64,000 bases of DNA, taken from NCBI GenBank assembly GCA_035699085.1, contig DASSBG010000045.1, positions 62,001 to 126,000 on the forward strand, given 5' to 3'. The notes beneath the pieces were generated by a model, which saw only the letters and a list, made by a program, of their open reading frames with translations, ran no database searches and was not told where the DNA came from. Source of the stretch: DASSBG01 sp035699085. GTDB taxonomy: Bacteria; Pseudomonadota; Gammaproteobacteria; Xanthomonadales; Rhodanobacteraceae. Of the stretch, positions 25,549 to 33,434 are shown piece after piece (the stretch's first letter is position 1; every line of letters starts with the position of its first letter). A program made the position numbers and the translations under genes.

Positions 25549-26559
25549 ATGAGCATCGACCAGCTCGAAACCGTCGCCCAAGCCATGGTCGCGCCGGGCA
25601 AGGGCATCATCGCGATAGACGAGTCGACCGGCACCATCGCCAAACGGCTCGGCGCGGTTGGAATCGAGAACAGCGAGGAGCATCGCCGCGCCTACCGCGA
25701 GCTGCTGTTGACCTCTCCGGGGCTAGGCGACCACATCTCGGGGGCGATCCTCTACGACGAGACCATCCGCCAGTCGACCGCCGATGGCACGCCCTTCACC
25801 AAGGTGATGCAGGACGCCGGCATCATTCCCGGCATCAAGGTGGACCGGGGCGCCAAGCCGCTGGCCGGCTTCCCCGGCGAGCTGGTCACCACCGGACTGG
25901 ACGGCCTGCGCGAACGCTTCGCCGAATACACCGGCCTGGGTGCGCAGTTCGCCAAGTGGCGGGCGGTCATCACCATTGGCGATGACACGCCGAGTTCGAC
26001 CTGCATCGAGGCCAACACCCACGCGCTGGCGCGCTACGCCGCGCTGGCCCAGGAAGCCGGTCTGGTGCCGATGGTCGAGCCGGAGGTGCTGATGGATGGC
26101 GACCACGATATCGACGTCTGCTACGACGTCACCGAAGCAGTACTGCGCAGTCTCTTCGGCGCGCTGTACGAACACAACGTGCTGCTCGAGGGCACCATCC
26201 TCAAGGCTTCGATGGTCGTGCCGGGCGCCGATTGCCCCGACCAGGCCAGCGTGGAGGAGGTGGCCGACGCCACCGTGCGCTGCCTGAAGTCGACGGTACC
26301 GGCGGTGCTGCCCGGCATCGTGTTCCTCTCGGGTGGCCAGTCCGACGAGGACGCCACCGCGCACCTCAACGCCATCAACCAGGTCGGCCCGCACCCGTGG
26401 CCGCTGTCGTTCTCGTACGGCCGCGCGATGCAGCAGGCGGCGCTGAAGTGCTGGTCGGAAGACCTCAAGGGCAAGGTGCACGAGGCCCAGCAACTGGTGC
26501 TGACCCGGGCCCGTGCCAACGGCCTGGCGGCGCTGGGCCAGTGGCAGGCCGGCGGCTGA
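25549..26559 (+). CDS. Class I fructose-bisphosphate aldolase
   Basis: Schiff-base aldolase cleaving fructose-1,6-bisphosphate to DHAP and glyceraldehyde-3-phosphate. The 336-residue product looks like the eukaryotic-type class I enzyme: GKGIIAIDESTGTIAKRL at the start, GIIPGIKVDRGAKPLAG, the Schiff-base lysine K219 in GTILKASMVVPG, and FLSGGQSDEDATAHLNAIN. It is a single-gene unit with its own promoter box. A perfect 16-bp palindrome just after the stop separates it from the convergent beta-barrel gene. Confidence 0.95.
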   Translation: MSIDQLETVAQAMVAPGKGIIAIDESTGTIAKRLGAVGIENSEEHRRAYRELLLTSPGLGDHISGAILYDETIRQSTADGTPFTKVMQDAGIIPGIKVDRGAKPLAGFPGELVTTGLDGLRERFAEYTGLGAQFAKWRAVITIGDDTPSSTCIEANTHALARYAALAQEAGLVPMVEPEVLMDGDHDIDVCYDVTEAVLRSLFGALYEHNVLLEGTILKASMVVPGADCPDQASVEEVADATVRCLKSTVPAVLPGIVFLSGGQSDEDATAHLNAINQVGPHPWPLSFSYGRAMQQAALKCWSEDLKGKVHEAQQLVLTRARANGLAALGQWQAGG

Positions 26560-26566
26560 CACGAGC

Positions 26567-26604
26567 GCCCCGGTCCCCGGGTCCCGGAACCCGGGGACCG
26601 GGGC
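26567..26604. terminator. Perfect 16-bp hairpin between convergent genes
   Basis: GCCCCGGTCCCCGGGT (26567-26582) and its exact complement (26589-26604) enclose a 6-base loop. It lies between the aldolase stop and the outer-membrane gene stop, suited to stop transcription from both sides, though no T tract follows. The arm sequence belongs to the GGTCCCC heptamer family. Confidence 0.6.
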
Positions 26605-26608
26605 CCGA

Positions 26609-27196
26609 TCAGAAGCGGAACTCCGCACCCAGCGACCAGACATCGGTCGACAGGTTCACGTCGCTGGCCTTGGCCTGGTAGTGGTCGTAGTTGAGACCCA
26701 GACCGAAGGCGGTCGAGAAGTCATAGCCGATGCCGAGGCCACCGTAGTAGTCGGACTCGCTGAGGCTGCGGCGTAGCGGATCGTCGTTGTTGCTCAAGCC
26801 GTGGCCCTTCCAGCTGTAGATGCCGGCGCGCGCGCTGAGATACCAGTTGGGGTTGAAGTTGAAGTGGCCGTTGACGCCGGCGGTCCAGCCGTGCAGCTGC
26901 GATTGGCCCCTGGCCAGCACCGGGTCGTCGGTGAAGGCATTGCTGACATCGATGTTGCCGAGATCGTTGTAGCCGACCTCGAAGCCCAGCAGGCCGCCCG
27001 GTTCCAGCTCCCAGCGGTAGCCGGTGTTGATGGTGTAGGCGGTGTCGTGGCCGTTGTATGCACCTTCGTCCAGTGCGCTGCGGCCGACGCTGCCATTGAC
27101 GAACCAGCCGTTGTGTGGCGCCGTCTGGGCCGAGGCGAATGGCATCGTCGCCGCGCCGGCGGCGGCAAGGGCGAGTGCGGTCAAGGTCTTGCGCAT
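26609..27196 (-). CDS. Outer-membrane beta-barrel protein
   Basis: A 195-residue OmpX/OmpA-barrel-type protein: signal peptide (ALALAAAGAATMPFASAQT), then about eight amphipathic strands with alternating aromatic residues, ending in the classic outer-membrane signature with a C-terminal phenylalanine (VWSLGAEFRF). It starts at MRKTLTALAL; the longer open frame overlaps rlmJ and is spurious. No catalytic feature is seen, and the role (adhesion, porin or structural) cannot be assigned. Confidence 0.87.
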   Translation of the reverse strand: MRKTLTALALAAAGAATMPFASAQTAPHNGWFVNGSVGRSALDEGAYNGHDTAYTINTGYRWELEPGGLLGFEVGYNDLGNIDVSNAFTDDPVLARGQSQLHGWTAGVNGHFNFNPNWYLSARAGIYSWKGHGLSNNDDPLRRSLSESDYYGGLGIGYDFSTAFGLGLNYDHYQAKASDVNLSTDVWSLGAEFRF

Positions 27197-27455
27197 AGCG
27201 GTCTCCAAGCATGTTATGGGTTGCAACCGGGGGCGTTGCGGCCTGCCGCGGTCACGTCGCCTTAGAGAGGAGCGTCGCCGGATAATTCGATACTTCGCAG
27301 TACACAATTCAAAGCGCGTTAAGCGCTCGCTACTGGCACCTGAAGGGCCTGCCGCTGATTCCTTCCAACGCCGGCAGGCTGCAACCTTTTGATCCGGAAG
27401 GACGCCTGGCGGGTGAAGCCTGCGGCGTTCTTGGCGATCGCCCTCGCAGGACCGA

Positions 27456-28325
27456 TCAGAGCGGCGCCTTGGCCCGGCCGCTGGCCAGCCACTCGACGCG
27501 GTGCTGGCTGAAGCGGCTCTGGGCCAGCTCGCTCGCCAGCGCTTCGAGCAGGTCCTCCAGCACCTGCTCGAAGCGCCATGGCGGATTGACGATGGCCATG
27601 CCGGTGCCATTGAGCCGCAGGCTGGAGTTGTCGGGGTGCAGCAGCAGTTCCGCATCCAGCACCTTGTGCCCCACCAGGCCGCGCAGCCAGCGCTTGAACG
27701 GCTCGACCGAGGCGCGCAGCTTGATCGGATACCAGATCGCGTAGCAACCTGTCGGCCAGCGCGCCAGCGCCGCCTCCAGCGCCTGGCGGATCCGTGGAAA
27801 ATCTTCAACCTGATGCTCGTAGGGCGGATCGATCAACACCAGCCCGCGGCGCGGCGTCGGCGGCACCAGTGCCGGCAGCGCCTCGTAACCATCGCGCTGG
27901 TGCACGTGGACCTGCGGCTGGTCGCGGAACAGCGTGCGCAGCTCCGCGGCCGGTTGCGGCTGCAGCTCGCAGAGGATCGCCTTGTCGCCCGGGCGCAGCG
28001 CCAGCTGCGCCAGCAGCGGCGAGCCGGGGTAGCTTGCGACGTCGCGGTCGCCGCCGCGGGCGTTGAGCGAGCGCACCATGTTGAGGTAGATGTGCAGCGC
28101 CGCCGGCAGCCGCGTTCGCGGCAGCAGTCGCAGGATGCCGGCCGCTGCCTCCTGGGTCTTGCGCGCCTCCTCGCCGCGCAGGTCGTAACGACCGGCGCCG
28201 GCGTGGGTTTCGATGTAGCAAAACGGCTTGCGCTTGGCCTTCAGCGCCTCCAGCAGCCCGACGAGGATGGCGTGCTTGAACACGTCCGCGAAGTTGCCGG
28301 CATGGTAGGCGTGGCGGTAGTTCAT
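27456..28325 (-). CDS. rlmJ: 23S rRNA (adenine-2030-N6)-methyltransferase RlmJ
   Basis: Methylates A2030 of 23S rRNA using S-adenosylmethionine. The 289-residue protein starts MNYRHAYHAGNFADVFKHA, the family hallmark, with YIETHAGAGRYDL and the catalytic LVLIDPPYEH motif. The ATG at 28325 is chosen because the open frame upstream overlaps the DUF502 gene. It is an apparently single gene transcribed leftward, 146 bases after the DUF502 gene. Confidence 0.95.
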   Translation of the reverse strand: MNYRHAYHAGNFADVFKHAILVGLLEALKAKRKPFCYIETHAGAGRYDLRGEEARKTQEAAAGILRLLPRTRLPAALHIYLNMVRSLNARGGDRDVASYPGSPLLAQLALRPGDKAILCELQPQPAAELRTLFRDQPQVHVHQRDGYEALPALVPPTPRRGLVLIDPPYEHQVEDFPRIRQALEAALARWPTGCYAIWYPIKLRASVEPFKRWLRGLVGHKVLDAELLLHPDNSSLRLNGTGMAIVNPPWRFEQVLEDLLEALASELAQSRFSQHRVEWLASGRAKAPL

Positions 28326-28471
28326 GGCGGGTCGGGTCCATGTTCGGGCGGGCCAGTGGCAGTCGCCGCGGCGGCCGGCGCCGGAACTGCGGCGGCGCTG
28401 ATCATGATTGTTGCACGCCGCGCGCGGCGATGACGGCGAGCCGGTGCATGGCTTGAGCCGACGGAATCGAA

Positions 28472-29161
28472 TCAGTCGACGCTCGCGGTGCCCTTGGCCG
28501 GCGGCTCCGCGTTCGGCACCGTATCCTCGACGTCGGGAAAGCTCTGCGGCCCCACGGCGCCGCCGGACAGCACCATCGCCATGGCCTGGTCCACGGTCCA
28601 GTCGGTGGCAATCAGCGCCTCGGCCGGCAGCAGCTCGAGGTAGCCGGAGGTCGGGTTGGGCGTGGTCGGCACGAACACCGCGGCCATCTGCCGGCCGTTG
28701 GCGTCGGTCCAGGTGCGGGTCACCAGCGCGACGGCCTTGAAGCCGGGATGCGGAAAATCGACCAGCACCACGCGCTGGCCGTGCCCGCCGCCGCCGTGCA
28801 GGGTCGCCACCAGGTTCTGCACCGCATCGTAGATCGTGCGCACCAGTGGCACGCGGCGGATCAGCGCGTCCAGCGCGGCCAGCAGCCGCTTGCCCACCAC
28901 CCGGTGCGCCAACCAGCCGAGCAGGTAGAAGGACACGAGGGTCAGCAGCAGCGCCAGCAGCGAGGTGGCCCAGCCGTGGCCGATGGCACGGGCCACGCCT
29001 GGCGCCCAGGGCGCCAGCGCCGCCGCCAGACCGCCGACGATGGGCGCGCCCAGCCGAGCCAGCAGCACGAAGATCCAGGCAAACACGATCCAGGTGACGC
29101 ACAGCGGGATCACCGCAACCATGCCGGTGAGCAGCGTGCGCCTGAGGTGCAGGTCCGGCAT
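28472..29161 (-). CDS. DUF502 membrane protein (copy A)
   Basis: A 229-residue DUF502 protein with two strong membrane segments (LLTGMVAVIPLCVTWIVFAW near residue 8 and ATSLLALLLTLVSFYLLGWL near 65), then a soluble domain with RVPLVRTIYDAVQNLVATL, VVLVDFPHPGFKAVALVT and FVPTTPNPTSGYLELLP. It is clearly paralogous to the gene at 31342-31992. The two copies flank the kinase gene; this start lies 3 bases after the kinase stop, so all three probably form one operon. Molecular function is unknown. Confidence 0.88.
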   Translation of the reverse strand: MPDLHLRRTLLTGMVAVIPLCVTWIVFAWIFVLLARLGAPIVGGLAAALAPWAPGVARAIGHGWATSLLALLLTLVSFYLLGWLAHRVVGKRLLAALDALIRRVPLVRTIYDAVQNLVATLHGGGGHGQRVVLVDFPHPGFKAVALVTRTWTDANGRQMAAVFVPTTPNPTSGYLELLPAEALIATDWTVDQAMAMVLSGGAVGPQSFPDVEDTVPNAEPPAKGTASVD

Positions 29162-29164
29162 GCG

Positions 29165-31345
29165 TCAGCGGCGCCGCTGGCCGGCCGCCGCAGGCACGTC
29201 GAGTTCGCGCAGCACGCGAAAGCCGACGCTGGTGTAGCCGGTGTCGGGGTCGCTGCGGCCGCTGGGCAGCTTTTCGTCGCGCCCATCGCGCCATGAGCCG
29301 CCGCGGAAGGTGACGGTGTCGCACCGCCCGCTGCACAGCATCCATTCGCTGACGTTGCCGTGCATGTCGGCCAGGCCGTCCGCCGCGGCGCCGTCGACGC
29401 CGTGGGTGTGCTCGCCGGCGTCGCAATCCGCTCCGGTGCACGGCGAGGCCAGCGTGGTGTCATGCGCCGCCGCCAGCCACTCGCCACTGCTCGGCAGGCG
29501 GTAATGCTGGCCGGTACGCAGCGACAGCCAGCCGACGTAGGCGCGGGCGTCATGCCAGCTCACGCAGACCACCGGGTCATCCTTGCCCTGTTCGAAGCCG
29601 GGCGCCTCCCAACTCAGGTCGAGGATCGCGGAGAAGACGTTGTGCAGGCGGCGGCAGGCGCTTGGCTTGCGGCCGCTGGCGGCGACGAAGCTGGCGTATT
29701 CGGCGCGGGTTACCTCGGCACGGCCGAGCGCGTAGGCGTCGGCCGGTGTGGTGGAGACCACGATCAGTGGCGGCCCGTCGGGGTCGCGGATCGCACTCCC
29801 GCGTTGCAGCGGGGCGGCCGCCGCCGTTGACCGTGGGCTCGCCGAGGCCGACCGTGACGGTGGCGGTTGCGGCACCGGCTGCGGGACCGGCAGGTCGAGC
29901 GCCGACGCCAGCGGCTGCAGCCCGTCCAGCCGTTGCGGCGCGCCACGCGCCGCCCGCGCCAGTGTCTTCGACGTGGCCGCGCGAATGGCGGCGACGAATT
30001 CGGGCCAGAACGGGCGCTCGCGGATACCGCCGCGGTCGGCCAGCCGCTGCGCCGCGCGGTACTGCTCGGTGGCGCCGGCGTCATCGCCGTTCGCCAGCGC
30101 CTGCTCGATGCGCTGCTGCAGGGCCGCGAACACGTCCTTCAGACCGGCCAGCGCCTCCGGGTTGGCCGGGTAGGTGCGCAGCACCCGCAGGAAATCGTCG
30201 GCCGCGGCCTTGCCATCGGGCGTGGCCAGCGCCCCGGCCTGCAGGCGCGCGTTGCCTTCGCTGATCAGCTGGTCGAGCTGGTCGGCACCGAGCAGCGCGC
30301 CGATATCCCGTTCCGCCCTGGCTGCCGTGGCGGCATGCGCGCTGACGCGCGTATCTGCGCCGGCCAGCGCTGCCGCGGATGTGGGCGTGCGCCGGCTGAC
30401 CATCAGCACCGCCAGCACGGCGACGCTCGCCAGCAACGCCGCGGCGCCTACCCAGGCTCCGGTGGCGCCGCGGGCCTGGCCGGCGCGCCACCAGTGGCGC
30501 AGGCGATTGGCGCCGCGGCCTTCCTGCAGCCGCTGCGCCGCGCGGTCGAGTTCCGCGCGCATGCTGCGGGCATCGGCGAAGCGATCTTCCGGATGCTTGG
30601 CCAGCGCGCCGTCGATCACCGGCTGCCACACTGCCAGTTCCGGCGGCAGCACCGGCACCGGATCCTCGGCGTGGGCAATGGCCACCGACAGGGCATCCAG
30701 GCCCTGGTAGGGCATCTCGCCGGTCAGCAGCTCGTAGAGCATCACGCCGACGCTGTAGAGGTCGGCGCGGCCATCGGTCGGCAGACCGCGCGCCTGCTCC
30801 GGGCTCATGTAGCCGGATGAGCCGACCGTGGTACCGACGCGGGTGACGCGCAGGTCGTCCCGCAGGCTGAGGGCAATGCCGAAGTCGGCGAGCTGCGGCT
30901 GGTTGAGCGCGTCGAACAGCACGTTCTCGGGCTTCACGTCGCGATGCACCACGCCGTGATCGTGGGCATAGGCCAGGGCGTCGAGCAATGCCCGCATCAC
31001 CCGGATGATGACCTGTGGGTCGCGGCGGTGGGGCAGCGTGGTCAGGTCGCCGCGCGGCAGGCTGGGCATGCTGAAGTAGAGCTGGCCGCTCTCGGTGCGG
31101 CCAACCTCGTGGATCGAGACGATGTGCGGGTGGTCGAGCCGGGCGATGGTGCGCGCCTCGTTTTCGAAGCGTGCCACCGACTCCGCGTCGGGCGTGCGCT
31201 CGGGCGACAGCACCTTCAATGCGACGGTGCGGTTGAGGTCGAGTTGGGTGGCGAGATAGATGGTGGCCATTCCGCCCTGGCCGATGCGCCGGATGATGCG
31301 GTAGCCGGGCACCTCGACAAAGCTGGCCTGGCGCACGGGGGTCAT
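29165..31345 (-). CDS. Ser/Thr protein kinase fused to a formylglycine-generating-enzyme-like domain
   Basis: A 726-residue protein. Residues about 15-275 are a Hanks-type kinase: glycine loop IGQGGMATIY, K44, catalytic HRDVKPEN (D136) and DFG (D154), so probably active. A membrane helix near residue 305 is followed by an extracytoplasmic linker with tetratricopeptide-like stretches. Residues about 520-725 form an FGE-sulfatase/SUMF1-like domain (DPVVCVSWHDARAYVGWLS, YRLPSSGEW, LADMHGNVSEW, FRGGSW). Such domains often act as ligand-binding folds rather than enzymes. DUF502 genes flank it, with an ATGA overlap on the upstream side. Confidence 0.9.
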   Translation of the reverse strand: MTPVRQASFVEVPGYRIIRRIGQGGMATIYLATQLDLNRTVALKVLSPERTPDAESVARFENEARTIARLDHPHIVSIHEVGRTESGQLYFSMPSLPRGDLTTLPHRRDPQVIIRVMRALLDALAYAHDHGVVHRDVKPENVLFDALNQPQLADFGIALSLRDDLRVTRVGTTVGSSGYMSPEQARGLPTDGRADLYSVGVMLYELLTGEMPYQGLDALSVAIAHAEDPVPVLPPELAVWQPVIDGALAKHPEDRFADARSMRAELDRAAQRLQEGRGANRLRHWWRAGQARGATGAWVGAAALLASVAVLAVLMVSRRTPTSAAALAGADTRVSAHAATAARAERDIGALLGADQLDQLISEGNARLQAGALATPDGKAAADDFLRVLRTYPANPEALAGLKDVFAALQQRIEQALANGDDAGATEQYRAAQRLADRGGIRERPFWPEFVAAIRAATSKTLARAARGAPQRLDGLQPLASALDLPVPQPVPQPPPSRSASASPRSTAAAAPLQRGSAIRDPDGPPLIVVSTTPADAYALGRAEVTRAEYASFVAASGRKPSACRRLHNVFSAILDLSWEAPGFEQGKDDPVVCVSWHDARAYVGWLSLRTGQHYRLPSSGEWLAAAHDTTLASPCTGADCDAGEHTHGVDGAAADGLADMHGNVSEWMLCSGRCDTVTFRGGSWRDGRDEKLPSGRSDPDTGYTSVGFRVLRELDVPAAAGQRRR

Positions 31346-31992
31346 GGCGCCGGGGCCGTCGTCGGCATGTGCGCCGGCACCACCGCGCCGCCGGAGATCA
31401 CGAAGGTCATGGCCTGGTCCACCGTCCAGTCGGTGGCGATCAGCCGCTCCAGCGGCACGAACTCAAGATAGCCTCCGGTCGGATTGGGCGCCGTGGGAAT
31501 GTAGACGGCGGCGAAGCGGCGCCCATTGCGCGCCGGCGGCAAACTGCGGGTGACAAAGCCGACCGCCAGCATCCCAGGCCGCGGAAACTCCACCAGCACC
31601 ACGCGCTGCGTGCCGCTGGGGCGGCTGCGCATGCTGGCCATCAGGGAGCGTGTGCCGGCGTAGATGGTGCGCGCCAGCGGCACCCGCTGCAGCAGCCGCT
31701 CGAATGCCGCGAACAACCGCTGGCCGACCACCAGGTTGGCCAGCAGGCCGATCAGGTACAGCGCGACCAGGGTCAGCAGCAGCGCCAGCCCGTAGACCAG
31801 CCAACGCTGGCCGGCCGGCGCGCCGATGGTGGGCGCCAACAGTGCCAGCGCGCCACCCGCCGCGCTGACCAGCGGCTGGCCGGCGCTGGCGACCATGCCG
31901 AGCACGAAGCGGAACACCAGCCACGTCACCCACAGCGGGATGAAGGTGAGCAGGCCGGTCAGCAGATAGCGTTGCGCGCGCAGCGTGGGCAT
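31342..31992 (-). CDS. DUF502 membrane protein (copy B)
   Basis: A 216-residue paralogue of the gene at 28472-29161: membrane segments LLTGLLTFIPLWVTWLVFRF and LVYGLALLLTLVALYLIGLL, then RVPLARTIYAGTRSLMASM, VVLVEFPRPGMLAVGFVT and YIPTAPNPTGGYLEFVP. The stop overlaps the start of the kinase gene, indicating coupled translation, and the 60-base gap to the next gene upstream suggests the operon may begin here. Function is unknown. Confidence 0.88.
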   Translation of the reverse strand: MPTLRAQRYLLTGLLTFIPLWVTWLVFRFVLGMVASAGQPLVSAAGGALALLAPTIGAPAGQRWLVYGLALLLTLVALYLIGLLANLVVGQRLFAAFERLLQRVPLARTIYAGTRSLMASMRSRPSGTQRVVLVEFPRPGMLAVGFVTRSLPPARNGRRFAAVYIPTAPNPTGGYLEFVPLERLIATDWTVDQAMTFVISGGAVVPAHMPTTAPAP

Positions 31993-32053
31993 ACGTGGAT
32001 CCGTGCAGACGCGCCATTGTAGCCATGCCGGCTGCGCCCTGGTGCGGGCGCCC

Positions 32054-33316
32054 TCAGGCGTCCGACGCGGTGCCTGCTGGTGCCGTACCGGGCGGGCCGG
32101 GGCTGGCCGCGTCCTGCGGCGTTCGCTGCACCTCCTTCAGCGCTTCGTCCGGCAGCGCGTAGGAGGTCTTGAGGTAGTCGCCGTCGCTGATGATCTCGGG
32201 GAACAGCGCGCCGCGCAGCGCCTGCACCGCGAAGATCTCCTGCACGCCGCCGGTGAACTTCAGGAAGGCGATCGTCTTGCCGGTGCCCAGGTGCACCGCC
32301 CAGACGCCGGACTGGCGCTCGGCGTTGTCCTCGGTGATCGGGATGTCGGTGAAGGCGTTGGTCTCGCGCAGTTGCGACAGGCCGATGAAGGCCACCGGGC
32401 CGAGGAAGTCGATGCCGCGGCAGAAGCCCGGCACGCGCGCCACGTCGGTGCGCTCGCCGGTCTTCGGGTTGACCGTGACCAGCGCGCCGCGGCCCGACTC
32501 CAGCACCCAGAGCTTGCCGTCGTACCAGCGCGGCGAGTGCGGCATCGACAGGCCGTCCGTGATGATGCGGTTGTCGCGCACGTCCATCAGCACGCCGCCG
32601 TCGCGCTTGTTGGCGCGCCAGCCCTGTGGCGTGTTGGTGGTGCCCAGCGCGGTGACGTAGCGCGGCTTGCCGTCGCGCATCGCCAGGCCGTTGAGGTGGC
32701 AGCGATCCTCGGGCGCGTAGTGGCTGACACAGGGCGGCCGCCAGCGCGGCACGAAGCTGGACTTGGCGTCCAGCGTGCAGAGGCAGGAAAACAGGGTGTT
32801 GACGAACCACAGGTCGCCGTCGCCGTCCCAGGCCATCTCGTGGATGTCGATGGCGCCGGTGATGTGGCCGCGGCGGGCGAGGAACACCGCGTCGTGGCGC
32901 GGCGGATTGTGCAACCGCGCCGCCACCGCCGGCATGTTGCGGAACTCGGCGATCTCGATCTGTGCACCCAGCGCCAGCCGCTCGCCGTCGGCGGCCATGC
33001 CCATCGGCCGGTTGAAGCTGCGGTAATGGGTGTTGATGCCGGCACCGTCGGGCCGCAGTATCACCAGCTTGCCGGCCTGGTAGGTGCTGACCACCAGGCA
33101 GCCGCCAAGCTGGCGCAGCACCTCGGGCAGGTTGGCGGTGTGGACGCTGCTGAGCGCTTCGGCGGCGCTTGGCTGCGCCTCGTCCGTGTCTCTGGCCGCG
33201 TCGTCGCCGGCGGCTGCCGCGGCGTTTGCGCCGGCGTCGCCGGAACCGGCCGGCGCGTTGGCCTCAGCCGCTGCGGATGCAGCCGCGTCCGGCGCTGGTG
33301 GTGGTGTGTCGCTCAT
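32054..33316 (-). CDS. TIGR03032-family protein
   Basis: A 420-residue protein. After an Ala/Asp-rich low-complexity N-terminus (about 55 residues), the rest matches the TIGR03032 (DUF4915) pattern: LGGCLVVSTYQAGKLVILR, FNRPMGMAADGERLALG, GAIDIHEMAWDGDGDLWFVN and MPHSPRWYDGKLWVLESG, a repeated WD/beta-propeller-like layout. Members are often found beside large surface or repeat proteins; activity is unknown. It lies between copy B of DUF502 and the GYF_2 protein on the same strand. Confidence 0.82.
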   Translation of the reverse strand: MSDTPPPAPDAAASAAAEANAPAGSGDAGANAAAAAGDDAARDTDEAQPSAAEALSSVHTANLPEVLRQLGGCLVVSTYQAGKLVILRPDGAGINTHYRSFNRPMGMAADGERLALGAQIEIAEFRNMPAVAARLHNPPRHDAVFLARRGHITGAIDIHEMAWDGDGDLWFVNTLFSCLCTLDAKSSFVPRWRPPCVSHYAPEDRCHLNGLAMRDGKPRYVTALGTTNTPQGWRANKRDGGVLMDVRDNRIITDGLSMPHSPRWYDGKLWVLESGRGALVTVNPKTGERTDVARVPGFCRGIDFLGPVAFIGLSQLRETNAFTDIPITEDNAERQSGVWAVHLGTGKTIAFLKFTGGVQEIFAVQALRGALFPEIISDGDYLKTSYALPDEALKEVQRTPQDAASPGPPGTAPAGTASDA

Positions 33317-33434
33317 GTGGTCTGCCCGTTTTCCTGCTGCGGGGAGGATGCCACAGCCGTCCGCGCACTGCCGGCGGCTTGGCCGTCCGGCGCGGCGGGT
33401 GTCGCCGGCACCGGCCGCGTGTCGGGGCCGCCGC

